In this document: in pieces, positions 55,417-63,208 of the stretch
Layout: each line of letters starts with the position of its first letter
Numbering within the stretch: the first letter of the stretch is position 1
Assembly (NCBI GenBank): GCA_965221375.1
Contig: OZ244883.1
Coordinates: 372,001 to 436,000 of the forward strand
DNA from: Poriferisulfidus sp965221375
GTDB taxonomy: Bacteria; Pseudomonadota; Gammaproteobacteria; Poriferisulfidales; Poriferisulfidaceae
Direction of reading: 5' to 3'
DNA length: 64,000 nucleotides
Translations under genes and position numbers: made by a program
The notes under the pieces: generated by a model
Database searches by the model: none
What the model was told of the DNA's origin: nothing
Seen by the model: only the letters and a program-made list of their open reading frames with translations

Positions 55417-56565
55417 ATGAAATGGGGGCGATTTTATTTGAATAGGGTACGGTGCGCAGAGTCGGGTGCGGTTCGGTTTAATAGATTTTTAATAACCCCA
55501 TTCGCAAACAGAAAAATAGTACGTGGGGCATGGGCAGGATGTTTGTGCTTCAGTTTGAGTCTGTTGTCTCCCGCCTACGCTCTCTCGGACAACGATCTGG
55601 ATCAGTTGGCCGACGAAAGTACGCAGATGCGCGAATTGATGACGCGCATGCAAACCCGTCTACAGGCTCCCGCCCGCGCGGCGCTGCCGGTAGAGACGTT
55701 TGATCAGACTTCGGGTTTTGATTTGAGTTTAGGTCAAACCTCGGCGTGGGCACCGGCGTCGGCGATGTTGGGAGGGTCTTTGCAAGCGCGTTGGGCCCGC
55801 ATGATTGAACAGGGTGTTCTGGGACGCTTCGCTGACAGCGAGGCGGATACGCAGCGAGTCGTATCAACGCCTCCCACCGTGCGGTTTGTGGCGGGTGAGG
55901 AGTTACCGTGGTACGGCTCCGTACGGCTGCGCGGTCCGGCCGAGCAAGTTGCGCTGAACCCGGTTGAGGTGCAGGCGCAATTGATGGTGGTGCCGCGTTT
56001 TGATGACGGCAGTTTCCTGCACGTGGGGATTTCGTACCACGCCTTGGACATGTCTCGCGAAACGACCGCGACACAGAAGTTTGCGGATGATCAGAACTGG
56101 GGTCAAGGCGACTGGCGGCGTTTGGGAATGGATTTGGGTTATATCCAGGATTCCTATTCGGTACAGGCGCGCTATATGAAACTTCGCGGCGAAGTATCCG
56201 ACATCGGGCTGCAGTACCCGCATGAAACGCTGCGCGGCAGCGAGCGTGTGGATGTCGAGGGTTTTTACATTCAAGGGGCCTGGCGCATCGCCGGAGAGCC
56301 CCTGGAGAGCTATTACGCTCCGGGACTGCTTGCCCACATTGAGCCGCGCGACGAAGAAGGGATTTGGGAAGTGGTGGTGCGCTACGCCAATTTGGGCGGG
56401 ACATCACGGGATCAGTCGAATGTGTCCGACTCCATGTTGCTGGGCGTGCACTGGCGCGCCGGATCGTCGTTCAAGCTGCAGCTGGACTACATTGAAGGCA
56501 GCGACGAAGCGTCATCTATTTCCGGTGACGGCGGTTTGAGCTTGCGAGGCACTTTGTCATTCTGA
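55417..56565 (+). CDS. Shortened OprO/OprP-like porin paralogue
   Basis: About 382 aa. Its C-terminal 200 residues align by eye with the upstream porin (FDDGSFLHVGISYHALD, DEEGIWEVVVRYA, terminal LSLRGTLSF), but most of the N-terminal half of the barrel is missing and replaced by a shorter unrelated stretch. The start is uncertain: the ATG at 55417 leaves a 60-residue n-region before the hydrophobic signal segment (CLCFSLSLLSPAYA), a TTG at 55438 is another option, and the promoter leaves almost no leader. It has no clear ribosome binding site. It could be a smaller functional barrel or a decaying duplicate. Confidence 0.7.
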   Translation: MKWGRFYLNRVRCAESGAVRFNRFLITPFANRKIVRGAWAGCLCFSLSLLSPAYALSDNDLDQLADESTQMRELMTRMQTRLQAPARAALPVETFDQTSGFDLSLGQTSAWAPASAMLGGSLQARWARMIEQGVLGRFADSEADTQRVVSTPPTVRFVAGEELPWYGSVRLRGPAEQVALNPVEVQAQLMVVPRFDDGSFLHVGISYHALDMSRETTATQKFADDQNWGQGDWRRLGMDLGYIQDSYSVQARYMKLRGEVSDIGLQYPHETLRGSERVDVEGFYIQGAWRIAGEPLESYYAPGLLAHIEPRDEEGIWEVVVRYANLGGTSRDQSNVSDSMLLGVHWRAGSSFKLQLDYIEGSDEASSISGDGGLSLRGTLSF

Positions 56566-56726
56566 TGACATAGTGCTGCGGTAAAAAATTTCCTGGTTTT
56601 TGTTTGTTGAGCCCATCCGGTGCTCAGAGGGGATTTGTTGATGCAGTCATCGCAGTACATTTTTGCGATGTGCAACAGACGCTAAAAGGTCTCTGCCGTG
56701 TTGGGCTTCTTGCTGGCCAAAATCAT

Positions 56727-56770
56727 AAAAAAGCCCGACTCTGTGGCTGGGAAAGCGGTAGAGTCGGGCT
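56727..56770 (-). terminator. Terminator of the small-peptide transcript
   Basis: Perfect 11 bp stem (56732-56742 with 56760-56770, AGCCCGACTCT / AGAGTCGGGCT) with a 17-base loop, followed on the minus strand by a T-run (56731-56727). It would end a transcript coming from the 23-codon frame; on the plus strand there is no T-run. Confidence 0.75.
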
Positions 56771-56853
56771 GAAGAGGTGGCCGACGTCCGTGTCGGCCGG
56801 AAAGCCGGACATCCAGTCCGACATAAACCTCAACGCTCTTATAGGAGAAGTGT

Positions 56854-56925
56854 TTAGTCGAGGTAACCTAGGCGCATCACAGTAAAGACGGTCGCCCAGA
56901 TGACGATAGTAGTGATGATTTCCAT
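56854..56925 (-). CDS. Putative 23-residue membrane peptide
   Basis: ATG at 56925 with GAGG five bases upstream, 23 codons, TAA stop. The peptide is one hydrophobic helix (MEIITTIVIWATVFTVM) with a short polar end (RLGYLD), the form of small subunits such as CydX or CcoQ, although I do not recognise this sequence. An FNR-type box lies upstream and a terminator downstream on the same strand, so the frame sits inside a plausible transcription unit of its own. An sRNA carrying a chance frame is the alternative. Confidence 0.55.
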   Translation of the reverse strand: MEIITTIVIWATVFTVMRLGYLD

Positions 56926-56997
56926 TGTTTCCTCATCAAATGGGGTGGCAGAACAAGGCCCCGCGCCTTATTCAGTAATTCATAATATAAGGATATT

Positions 56998-57011
56998 TTG
57001 ATATAAATCAA
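56998..57011 (-). promoter_or_regulatory. FNR/ANR-type binding site
   Basis: TTGATATAAATCAA matches the FNR consensus TTGAT-N4-ATCAA at every defined base. It lies 73 bp upstream of the 23-codon frame and the nearby minus strand is AT-rich with -10-like hexamers. At the class II distance (centre near -41.5) transcription would begin near 56963. The palindrome has no strand of its own; the target gene is inferred from position. Confidence 0.65.
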
Positions 57012-57136
57012 GTCTACACAATCCGATTTTAGTAGGACACGCCTATTTCATTGATTAATATAAGATTATCTAATAATGCCACAAAACTCTGCCCAGGCGC
57101 GCTGCGGCAGAAGATGTGCAGATGTCTGAAAAATAA

Positions 57137-57754
57137 CTAACTATTTGATTCCCGCACATGGCGGGACAGATACACAATCTGTATCAGCAAAAAGACCAGC
57201 GGAAGCCCCAAAGCCAGACCGAACAGCTTGAACTGCACCCAGAATTCTTCCGAGTATGCGTATGCCACATACAAATTCAGTGCCCCACACAGAGTAAAAA
57301 AACCAATCCACGCGAGGTTCAGACGCTGCCAGATGCGAGGATCCGTCAAGGGCAGGCTGTGCGCCAGCATGCGTTCGACCAACGTGCGGGGGCTAAACAG
57401 GCTGACCCCCACAAATGCAAGCGCCATCGCCCAATAGAAAACCGTCGGCTTCCAGATGATGAACATGGGATCCTTCAGCAGCAGTGTGAGGCTGCCGGCA
57501 ATCCAGACCACGACCAGGGCAGCAAGGTGAATGGGGCGCAATTGCTGCATCACCTGCATAGCGCCACATTGGATCAACATGGCGACCATGAGGACAATCG
57601 TCGCAAAATAGATCCGATCTCCCGACGCATGGGCCTGAAGCTCCAGGTCCAACGGGTCGCTGACGAAAGCGATCCATTCCTCCGGCATATCCGGGTAGAA
57701 AAAATAGGCCAGCACGAACAGTGCGACGGCCAGCGTTTCGACAAAGAACTTCAT
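57137..57754 (-). CDS. yciB: YciB/IspZ inner-membrane protein (septation protein A family)
   Basis: 205 aa with five to six membrane helices and the family opening MKFFVETLAVALFVLAYFF. The frame extends upstream to 57877, but that part is antisense to yciO; the ATG at 57754 is the family start. A TATAAT on the minus strand (57769-57764) lies only 10 bp before it. YciB takes part in cell envelope and septation functions that are not fully defined. Divergent from yciO. Confidence 0.92.
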   Translation of the reverse strand: MKFFVETLAVALFVLAYFFYPDMPEEWIAFVSDPLDLELQAHASGDRIYFATIVLMVAMLIQCGAMQVMQQLRPIHLAALVVVWIAGSLTLLLKDPMFIIWKPTVFYWAMALAFVGVSLFSPRTLVERMLAHSLPLTDPRIWQRLNLAWIGFFTLCGALNLYVAYAYSEEFWVQFKLFGLALGLPLVFLLIQIVYLSRHVRESNS

Positions 57755-57776
57755 AGATGTGCGATTATAAGAGGCC

Positions 57777-58394
57777 ATGACCGAGCATCTCGTCGTCCAC
57801 CCCGATAATCCGCAAGTCCGGCTGATAGGTCGGGCGGCGCAATTGTTGCGCGACGGCGGGCTGTTGGTGTACCCCACGGACTCCGGCTATGCCTTTGGTT
57901 GTGCAGTTGGGAACAAGGCCGCGGTGGATGACATTCGACGTCTGCGGCACTTGAGTCCCAGCCGTCCGTTTACCCTGGTCTGTCGGGATCTGTCCGATTT
58001 GTCCACTTATGCGCGGGTCGACAACGCTTCGTACCGCATTCTGAAAGCGCACACCCCGGGTCCGTATACGTTTTTGCTGGAGGCGACGCGGGAGGTGCCG
58101 CGCCGTCTGATGGAGCCCAAACGGCGCACCATTGGTCTGCGCATTCCGGACCATCCGGTGGTGTCTCTTCTGCTCGATGAATATGGAGAGCCGCTGATGA
58201 ACAGCACCTTGATGTTGCCGGAGTTGGAAGACTCTCCGGTGGAGGCCAGCGATTTTCTGGATCGCCTCAAACAGCGCGTTGGCGCAATTGTCGATTGCGG
58301 CTTCTGTCGCAGTGTGCCGACGACGGTAGTGGATCTGACAGGGGGCGTCCCTCAGGTCGTGCGCCAAGGTGGGGGCGCGTTCCCGTTGCTATAA
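57777..58394 (+). CDS. yciO: YciO-family Sua5/YrdC-like protein
   Basis: 205 aa. The YrdC fold with LVYPTDSGYAFGC, the dinucleotide-binding SPSRPFTLVC (variant of the KxR...SxN set) and NSTLMLP; this is the YciO branch rather than the t6A enzyme TsaC. Relatives of YciO can make threonylcarbamoyl-AMP weakly; its cellular role is not settled. It is followed 57 bp later by the site-2 protease gene, a common order. Confidence 0.88.
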   Translation: MTEHLVVHPDNPQVRLIGRAAQLLRDGGLLVYPTDSGYAFGCAVGNKAAVDDIRRLRHLSPSRPFTLVCRDLSDLSTYARVDNASYRILKAHTPGPYTFLLEATREVPRRLMEPKRRTIGLRIPDHPVVSLLLDEYGEPLMNSTLMLPELEDSPVEASDFLDRLKQRVGAIVDCGFCRSVPTTVVDLTGGVPQVVRQGGGAFPLL

Positions 58395-58451
58395 TTTCCG
58401 TGTTGTGTCGAGCCTTTTGTTTGCAGTCGATTTTTGTCGTCTGCCCCTTCC

Positions 58452-59162
58452 ATGTCGATAGTGCAAATGGTGGCCTTGTGGGCCGTTCCAATTCTGTTGG
58501 CGATTACCGTTCACGAAGTGGCACACGGTTGGGTGGCTCGGCTTCTCGGAGATCCGACCGCTTATGAAGCGGGACGTCTGACCCTCAACCCCATCCCTCA
58601 CATGCACTGGTTCGGAACCTTTGTGTTACCGCTGTCGATGGCGGCCGTGGCAGGCATTGCCGTCGGCTGGGCCAAGCCGGTGCCGGTCAATTACGCGCGC
58701 CTGCATCGCCCGCGGCAGGACATGGCCTGGGTCGCGTTCGCCGGTCCGGCTTCCAATGGTCTGATGTTGGTTGGGTGGGCAGTGCTGGCACGTTTCAGCA
58801 TGGAGTGGCAAGGAGAGGCAGCTTCGGCGCTGTTTCTGATGAGCCAGGCGGGCATTATCATTAACGCGGCCTTGATGCTGCTCAATTTGCTGCCGATCCC
58901 GCCATTGGATGGTTCGGTCATCTTGGGAAGCTGGCTGCCGAAAGAGTTGAGCGCCAAATGGTTTACCTTCGGCCGTTACGGCATGTTTTTCGCGTTGGCG
59001 GTATTGTTTTTCGGGCTGTGGCAGGGATTTCTTCTTGTGCCTCTCATCGCGTTTATTGAAATGATTCATGGAGCCTTTGGGCTGTCTGCAGGATACGGTC
59101 AAGCAGCCATAAGCCAGACCTTGGAGATTGCGAGTGTTTACGGCGGGGTCGCGCATGGCTAA
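58452..59162 (+). CDS. Site-2 protease family (M50) membrane protein
   Basis: 236 aa from the ATG at 58452; a TTG at 58434 is another start. Zinc motif HEVAHGW near residue 20 within the second part of helix 1, and the third ligand in LLPIPPLDGS near 155. Four to six membrane helices. This compact S2P branch without a PDZ domain is commonly encoded next to trpS and scpA; its substrate is unknown. It overlaps trpS by 8 bp. Confidence 0.87.
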   Translation: MSIVQMVALWAVPILLAITVHEVAHGWVARLLGDPTAYEAGRLTLNPIPHMHWFGTFVLPLSMAAVAGIAVGWAKPVPVNYARLHRPRQDMAWVAFAGPASNGLMLVGWAVLARFSMEWQGEAASALFLMSQAGIIINAALMLLNLLPIPPLDGSVILGSWLPKELSAKWFTFGRYGMFFALAVLFFGLWQGFLLVPLIAFIEMIHGAFGLSAGYGQAAISQTLEIASVYGGVAHG

Positions 59163-60369
59163 GGATTTACCTCCGGGTCAGCGGGTCGTATCGGGCATGC
59201 GCCCAACGGGGCGTCTGCATCTGGGTCACTATCACGGTGTGATTAAAACCTGGGCGGAGCTTCAGCATGTGCATGCTTGCTTCTTTTTTGTGGCCGATTG
59301 GCACGCACTCACGACGCATTACGATGAGACCGACGAACTCCAGGATCATGTCTGGGAGATGGTGGTGGATTGGTTGGCTTGTGGCATCAGCCCAGGGGCG
59401 GCGACCCTGTTTGTGCAGTCGGAAGTGCCGGAGCATGCGGAGTTACATTTGCTGTTGTCGATGGTGACTCCCTTGAGTTGGTTGGAGCGGGTGCCAAGTT
59501 ATAAGGATATGCAGGAGCAGACCTCACGGGATCTGGCAACGTACGGCTTTTTAGGTTATCCGCTTCTGCAGGCGGCGGACATCCTGATGTACAAGGCGCA
59601 GCTGGTGCCGGTGGGAGAAGACCAGGCCGCGCACGTGGAATTTACCCGTGAAGTCGCGCGTCGTTTCAATCATCTGTACGGACAGGAGCCGGATTTTGCT
59701 GAACGTGTCGATAGTTTGATTGAGCGCTTGGGGCGCAATGAAGCACGCCTGTATCGAAAATGCCGCAAGCAATTTCAGGAAGAAGGAGACGAGACCTCCC
59801 TGGAGGTCGCCCGAGAAATGCTGCGCGGCCAGCAGAGTATTTCAATCGGAGATCTGCAGCGTCTGGACGGTTATCTGGAAGGCGAATGTCGTGTCATTCT
59901 TCCCGAGCCGCAGGAACTTCTGGCGCAAGCCCCGAAAATGCCGGGTCTGGACGGGCGCAAGATGTCCAAGTCCTACAGCAATACGATTGGTTTGCGGGAT
60001 GAACCGGACGTGGTTGGCAAAAAACTGATGGGCATGATGACGGATCCGGCACGTCAACGTCGCAGCGACCCGGGAGATCCGGAGAAGTGTCCGGTCTGGG
60101 ATCTGCATAGAATCTATTCGGATGCCGAGGCTCAACAATGGGTCCAGGAGGGCTGCACCACGGCCGGCATCGGCTGCACCGATTGCAAGCGCCGGTTGCT
60201 GGATGTCATGCTGGCCGACCTTCAACCGATTCGGGAGAGTGCGGCCGATTATCTCAGTGATCGGCCAGGTGTGACCGCGATGATTCGCGACAACTGTGAA
60301 GCGGCCCGCGAGGTGGCCCGCAGCACGCTTGAGGATGTACGCGAGGCCATGGGGCTGGACTATGACTGA
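59155..60369 (+). CDS. trpS: Tryptophanyl-tRNA synthetase
   Basis: 404 aa class I synthetase from the ATG at 59155, with GRLHLGHYHG (HIGH equivalent) and KMSKSYSN. It is longer than E. coli TrpRS because of a mid-domain region (about 180-245), as in the branch linked to scpAB. The frame is open 9 codons further upstream. It overlaps scpA by 8 bp. Confidence 0.94.
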   Translation: MAKDLPPGQRVVSGMRPTGRLHLGHYHGVIKTWAELQHVHACFFFVADWHALTTHYDETDELQDHVWEMVVDWLACGISPGAATLFVQSEVPEHAELHLLLSMVTPLSWLERVPSYKDMQEQTSRDLATYGFLGYPLLQAADILMYKAQLVPVGEDQAAHVEFTREVARRFNHLYGQEPDFAERVDSLIERLGRNEARLYRKCRKQFQEEGDETSLEVAREMLRGQQSISIGDLQRLDGYLEGECRVILPEPQELLAQAPKMPGLDGRKMSKSYSNTIGLRDEPDVVGKKLMGMMTDPARQRRSDPGDPEKCPVWDLHRIYSDAEAQQWVQEGCTTAGIGCTDCKRRLLDVMLADLQPIRESAADYLSDRPGVTAMIRDNCEAAREVARSTLEDVREAMGLDYD

Positions 60370-61180
60370 AACCCAAGAAAAGATGGCCGCCCAGCAGGAA
60401 ATGCCGTTTGCCATCGTGCATGGCGAGCAGGTCACGGAGTTGCCGGATGGTTTGTACATCCCGCCCAATGCACTGGAAGTGTTTTTGGATGCCTTCGAAG
60501 GGCCGTTGGATTTGCTGCTGCATCTGATTCGCCGCCAGAATCTGGATATTCTCGATCTTCCCGTCGCGGAAATTACCGATCAATACCTCCAATACATCGC
60601 CTTGATGGAAGAGATGAAATTGGAGTTGGCGTCGGAATATCTGGTGATGGCGGCGCTGTTGGCGGAGATCAAGTCGCGAATGTTGTTGCCGACGCCGGAT
60701 TCCGAAGAGCCGGATGAGGACCCGCGCGCCGAGCTAATCCGCCGGCTGCAGGAGTATGAGCGCTACAAGACGGCGGCGGAAAACCTGGATGAGTTGCCGC
60801 GATTGGAGCGCGACGCTTTTGCGTTTGCCATGGAGACGCGCAATCTGTCGGTGCCGCGCCCCTTGCCCCGGGTTACTCTTGAGGATTTGCAGATGGCGCT
60901 GCACGCCATGTTGCTGCGGGCGCAATTCAATGCGGCGCACCAGATTGAGATGGAGCAATTGTCGGTGCAGGAGCGCATGACCAATGTGCTCGAACACATT
61001 GGTGCTCAGGGAGAATGTGAGTTCACCCGTCTGTTCAATCCCGAGGAAGGGCGTTTGGGCTTGGCCGTGACTTTCCTGGCAATTTTGGAATTGCTGCGCC
61101 TGGACCTTGTCGAGTGCCGACAGGAACAAGCCTACGGCCCCATTCTGATCGCTCCAAACCGTAAGGTTGCAAATGCCTGA
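60362..61180 (+). CDS. scpA: Segregation and condensation protein A
   Basis: ScpA is the kleisin of the SMC-ScpAB condensin. 272 aa from the ATG at 60362. The family motif FEGPLDLLLHLIRRQNLDILDLPVAEI in part (FEGPLDLLLHLI) is near residue 40, and the C-terminal winged helix closes the protein. No smc gene is in the window. Overlaps scpB by 8 bp. Confidence 0.93.
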   Translation: MTETQEKMAAQQEMPFAIVHGEQVTELPDGLYIPPNALEVFLDAFEGPLDLLLHLIRRQNLDILDLPVAEITDQYLQYIALMEEMKLELASEYLVMAALLAEIKSRMLLPTPDSEEPDEDPRAELIRRLQEYERYKTAAENLDELPRLERDAFAFAMETRNLSVPRPLPRVTLEDLQMALHAMLLRAQFNAAHQIEMEQLSVQERMTNVLEHIGAQGECEFTRLFNPEEGRLGLAVTFLAILELLRLDLVECRQEQAYGPILIAPNRKVANA

Positions 61181-61814
61181 GCAGTCGGCCAAGGGCACGG
61201 TGCAGGCGGCTTTGTTGGCGGCGGATGGGCCGCTGTCGATTGAAGATTTGCTGAAATTGTTCCGAGCCGAAGAGCGGCCGGAGCGCAAGGAAGTGACGTT
61301 GATTTTGGAGCAATTGGCCGAAGAGTGCGCGGAGCAGAGTTTTTCGCTGGTGCGCGTGGCCAGCGGCTGGCGTTACCAGGTGGATTCGCACTACGCGCAA
61401 GCGATCGGACGACTTTGGGAGCAGCGGCCGCCACGGTATTCGCAGGCATTGTTGGAGACACTTGCCCTGATTGCCTATCGACAACCGATTACGCGCGGTG
61501 AAATCGAAAGTGTCCGGGGAGTCGCCCCCAGCACCAACATCATGCAGACGCTGACCGAACGAAACTGGGTGCGCACCGTCGGCTATAAACAATCCCCCGG
61601 GCGTCCCGCCTTGTATGGAACGACGCGAGAATTTCTGGATTATTTTGGTTTGCGCACTCTGAAAGAGTTGCCACCGCTTCCCGAGCCTCGCAGCGGGGAA
61701 GAGGTGGACCCGCAATTGCCGATCCAGGGCATTCCTCGCTCGACGCCCGAGGCGGAGGATACGCCGGCATCCGCGGAGGAGGCTTCTTCGGATTCCGACG
61801 ATGATGCCTCCTGA
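61173..61814 (+). CDS. scpB: Segregation and condensation protein B
   Basis: 213 aa with two winged-helix domains (ALLETLALIAYRQPITRGEIE; YGTTREFLDYFGL) and an acidic Ser/Asp-rich tail. It dimerises and binds ScpA. The ATG at 61173 is preferred to an in-frame TTG at 61167. Overlaps rluB by 14 bp. Confidence 0.93.
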   Translation: MPEQSAKGTVQAALLAADGPLSIEDLLKLFRAEERPERKEVTLILEQLAEECAEQSFSLVRVASGWRYQVDSHYAQAIGRLWEQRPPRYSQALLETLALIAYRQPITRGEIESVRGVAPSTNIMQTLTERNWVRTVGYKQSPGRPALYGTTREFLDYFGLRTLKELPPLPEPRSGEEVDPQLPIQGIPRSTPEAEDTPASAEEASSDSDDDAS

Positions 61815-62592
61815 GATTCCGACGAATTCTCTCCAGCGTCTACAAAAACTGATCGCCCAAGCGGGCCTCGCTTCTCGCCGGCAAGCGGAGGCCTGGATTG
61901 CCGAGGGACGGGTGCGAGTCAATGGGCGCATTGCCAAACTCGGCGATCGGGCTGGCGAGCAAGATACCGTCACCGTCGATGGGCAGGCGATTTTGTCCGT
62001 TGCGGATGCTCATGAACCCCCACAAGTGCTGGCGTATCACAAACCGGTAGGACAAATCACCAGCCGCTCGGACGAGCGCGGGCGTCCGACGATTTTTGAG
62101 GCATTGCCGGAGCCTTCAGCGGGACGCTGGATCGCGGTGGGGCGTTTGGATTTTCAGACCTCGGGGTTGTTGTTGCTGACAACAGATGGGGCATTGGCGA
62201 ATGATTTGATGCATCCCAGAGGACAGTTGCAACGCCGCTATCAGGTCCGGGTGCGCGGAGTGCCGGATGTCACGCAGTTGAAGCAACTGAAACAGGGGGT
62301 GGAGCTGGAGGATGGGCCGGCGGCATTTGAATACATTCGAGCCGGTCGGGGCCGGGGTGCGAACCGCTGGTATGAAGTGGCTTTGCGCGAGGGTCGCAAC
62401 CGAGAAGTGCGACGCCTGTGGGCGGCGGTGGGGTTGGACGTCAGCCGCCTAATCCGCATCGGCTACGGTCCCATCGCGTTGGCGCCGGACCATCCGGCGG
62501 GAGTCGCGCGGGCCCTTTCAGCGAAAGAAATCCGAGCGTTGCGAAATGCCGTGCAGCGCAATCACCCTAAGATGACTGAAGCCGGCTCCTGA
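61801..62592 (+). CDS. rluB: 23S rRNA pseudouridine synthase RluB
   Basis: 263 aa: an N-terminal S4 RNA-binding domain (LQKLIAQAGLASRRQAE) and the RsuA-type catalytic domain with the nucleophile Asp in GRLDFQTSGLLLLT. RluB modifies U2605 of 23S rRNA in E. coli. It lacks the long charged C-terminal tail of the E. coli protein. The second ATG at 61804 is an equal start candidate. Convergent with gmk (7 bp apart). Confidence 0.9.
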   Translation: MMPPEIPTNSLQRLQKLIAQAGLASRRQAEAWIAEGRVRVNGRIAKLGDRAGEQDTVTVDGQAILSVADAHEPPQVLAYHKPVGQITSRSDERGRPTIFEALPEPSAGRWIAVGRLDFQTSGLLLLTTDGALANDLMHPRGQLQRRYQVRVRGVPDVTQLKQLKQGVELEDGPAAFEYIRAGRGRGANRWYEVALREGRNREVRRLWAAVGLDVSRLIRIGYGPIALAPDHPAGVARALSAKEIRALRNAVQRNHPKMTEAGS

Positions 62593-62599
62593 CATAGAA

Positions 62600-63208
62600 T
62601 CAGGTCATTCCTTCGACTTGCTGGTAGCAAGGTCGAGGGTCGGGAGCGACGGCCTGCGGGTCATGAATCAGTTTCAGGAGCGTCTCCACAGTCATGTCGA
62701 AATCGTCATTGATTACGCAGTGATCAAAATGCTCGCAGTGCATGATGTCGGCGCGCGCCTGGGCCAGCCGTTGCGCGATGACGTCCTCAGCATCCGTATT
62801 GCGTTCGCGCAGACGCGCTTCCAGTGCTTCGAGAGAGGGCGGCAGAATGAAAATGCTGATGGCTTCCGGCACTTTTTGGCGCACTTGTTCCGCTCCCTGC
62901 CAGTCAATTTCCAAAATCACGGTGCGCCCTTGTTGTTGGAGGCGTGAAATTTCTTTTCGTGAAGTCCCGTAACAATTCCCGAAGACTTCGGCACGTTCCA
63001 AAAACTGTCCCGCATCCTCCATTTCCGCGAATGTCTCCAACGTAGTGAAGTAGTAGTCTTTGCCTTCTTCCTCACCGGGGCGTTGAGTACGGGTCGTGTG
63101 CGAAATACCTACCGCGAGGCTGGCATCCCGGCGCAGCAGTTCGCGCACCAAAGAAGTCTTGCCGGCCCCGGAGGGTGCGGAAATAATTAACAGGCGCCCC
63201 TCAGTCAC
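62600..63208 (-). CDS. gmk: Guanylate kinase
   Basis: 202 aa from the GTG at 63208 (TEGRLLIISAPSGAGKTS, P-loop near residues 11-18). It turns GMP and ATP into GDP and ADP. The frame extends to 63277 but that part is antisense shadow of the tatC tail. It overlaps the tatC stop by 8 bp; tatC as the upstream partner is unusual, since rpoZ commonly follows gmk and is not seen here. Confidence 0.93.
   Translation of the reverse strand: MTEGRLLIISAPSGAGKTSLVRELLRRDASLAVGISHTTRTQRPGEEEGKDYYFTTLETFAEMEDAGQFLERAEVFGNCYGTSRKEISRLQQQGRTVILEIDWQGAEQVRQKVPEAISIFILPPSLEALEARLRERNTDAEDVIAQRLAQARADIMHCEHFDHCVINDDFDMTVETLLKLIHDPQAVAPDPRPCYQQVEGMT

Larger units (their letters stand above)
56566..57136. other. 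Intergenic region with a probable small-gene transcription unit
   Basis: About 570 bp without a conventional gene. The part below 56720 shows nothing clear. From 56727 to 57011 the minus strand has, in order of transcription, a perfect FNR-type site, a 23-codon frame, a GC-rich hairpin (GGCCGAC / GTCGGCC, 56779-56798) and a terminator. The region 57012-57136 is AT-rich. Confidence 0.6.

Noticed and set aside
57050..57064. A second FNR-like site (TTGATTAATATAA)
   Set aside because: Only the left half matches; the right half has mismatches at key bases.
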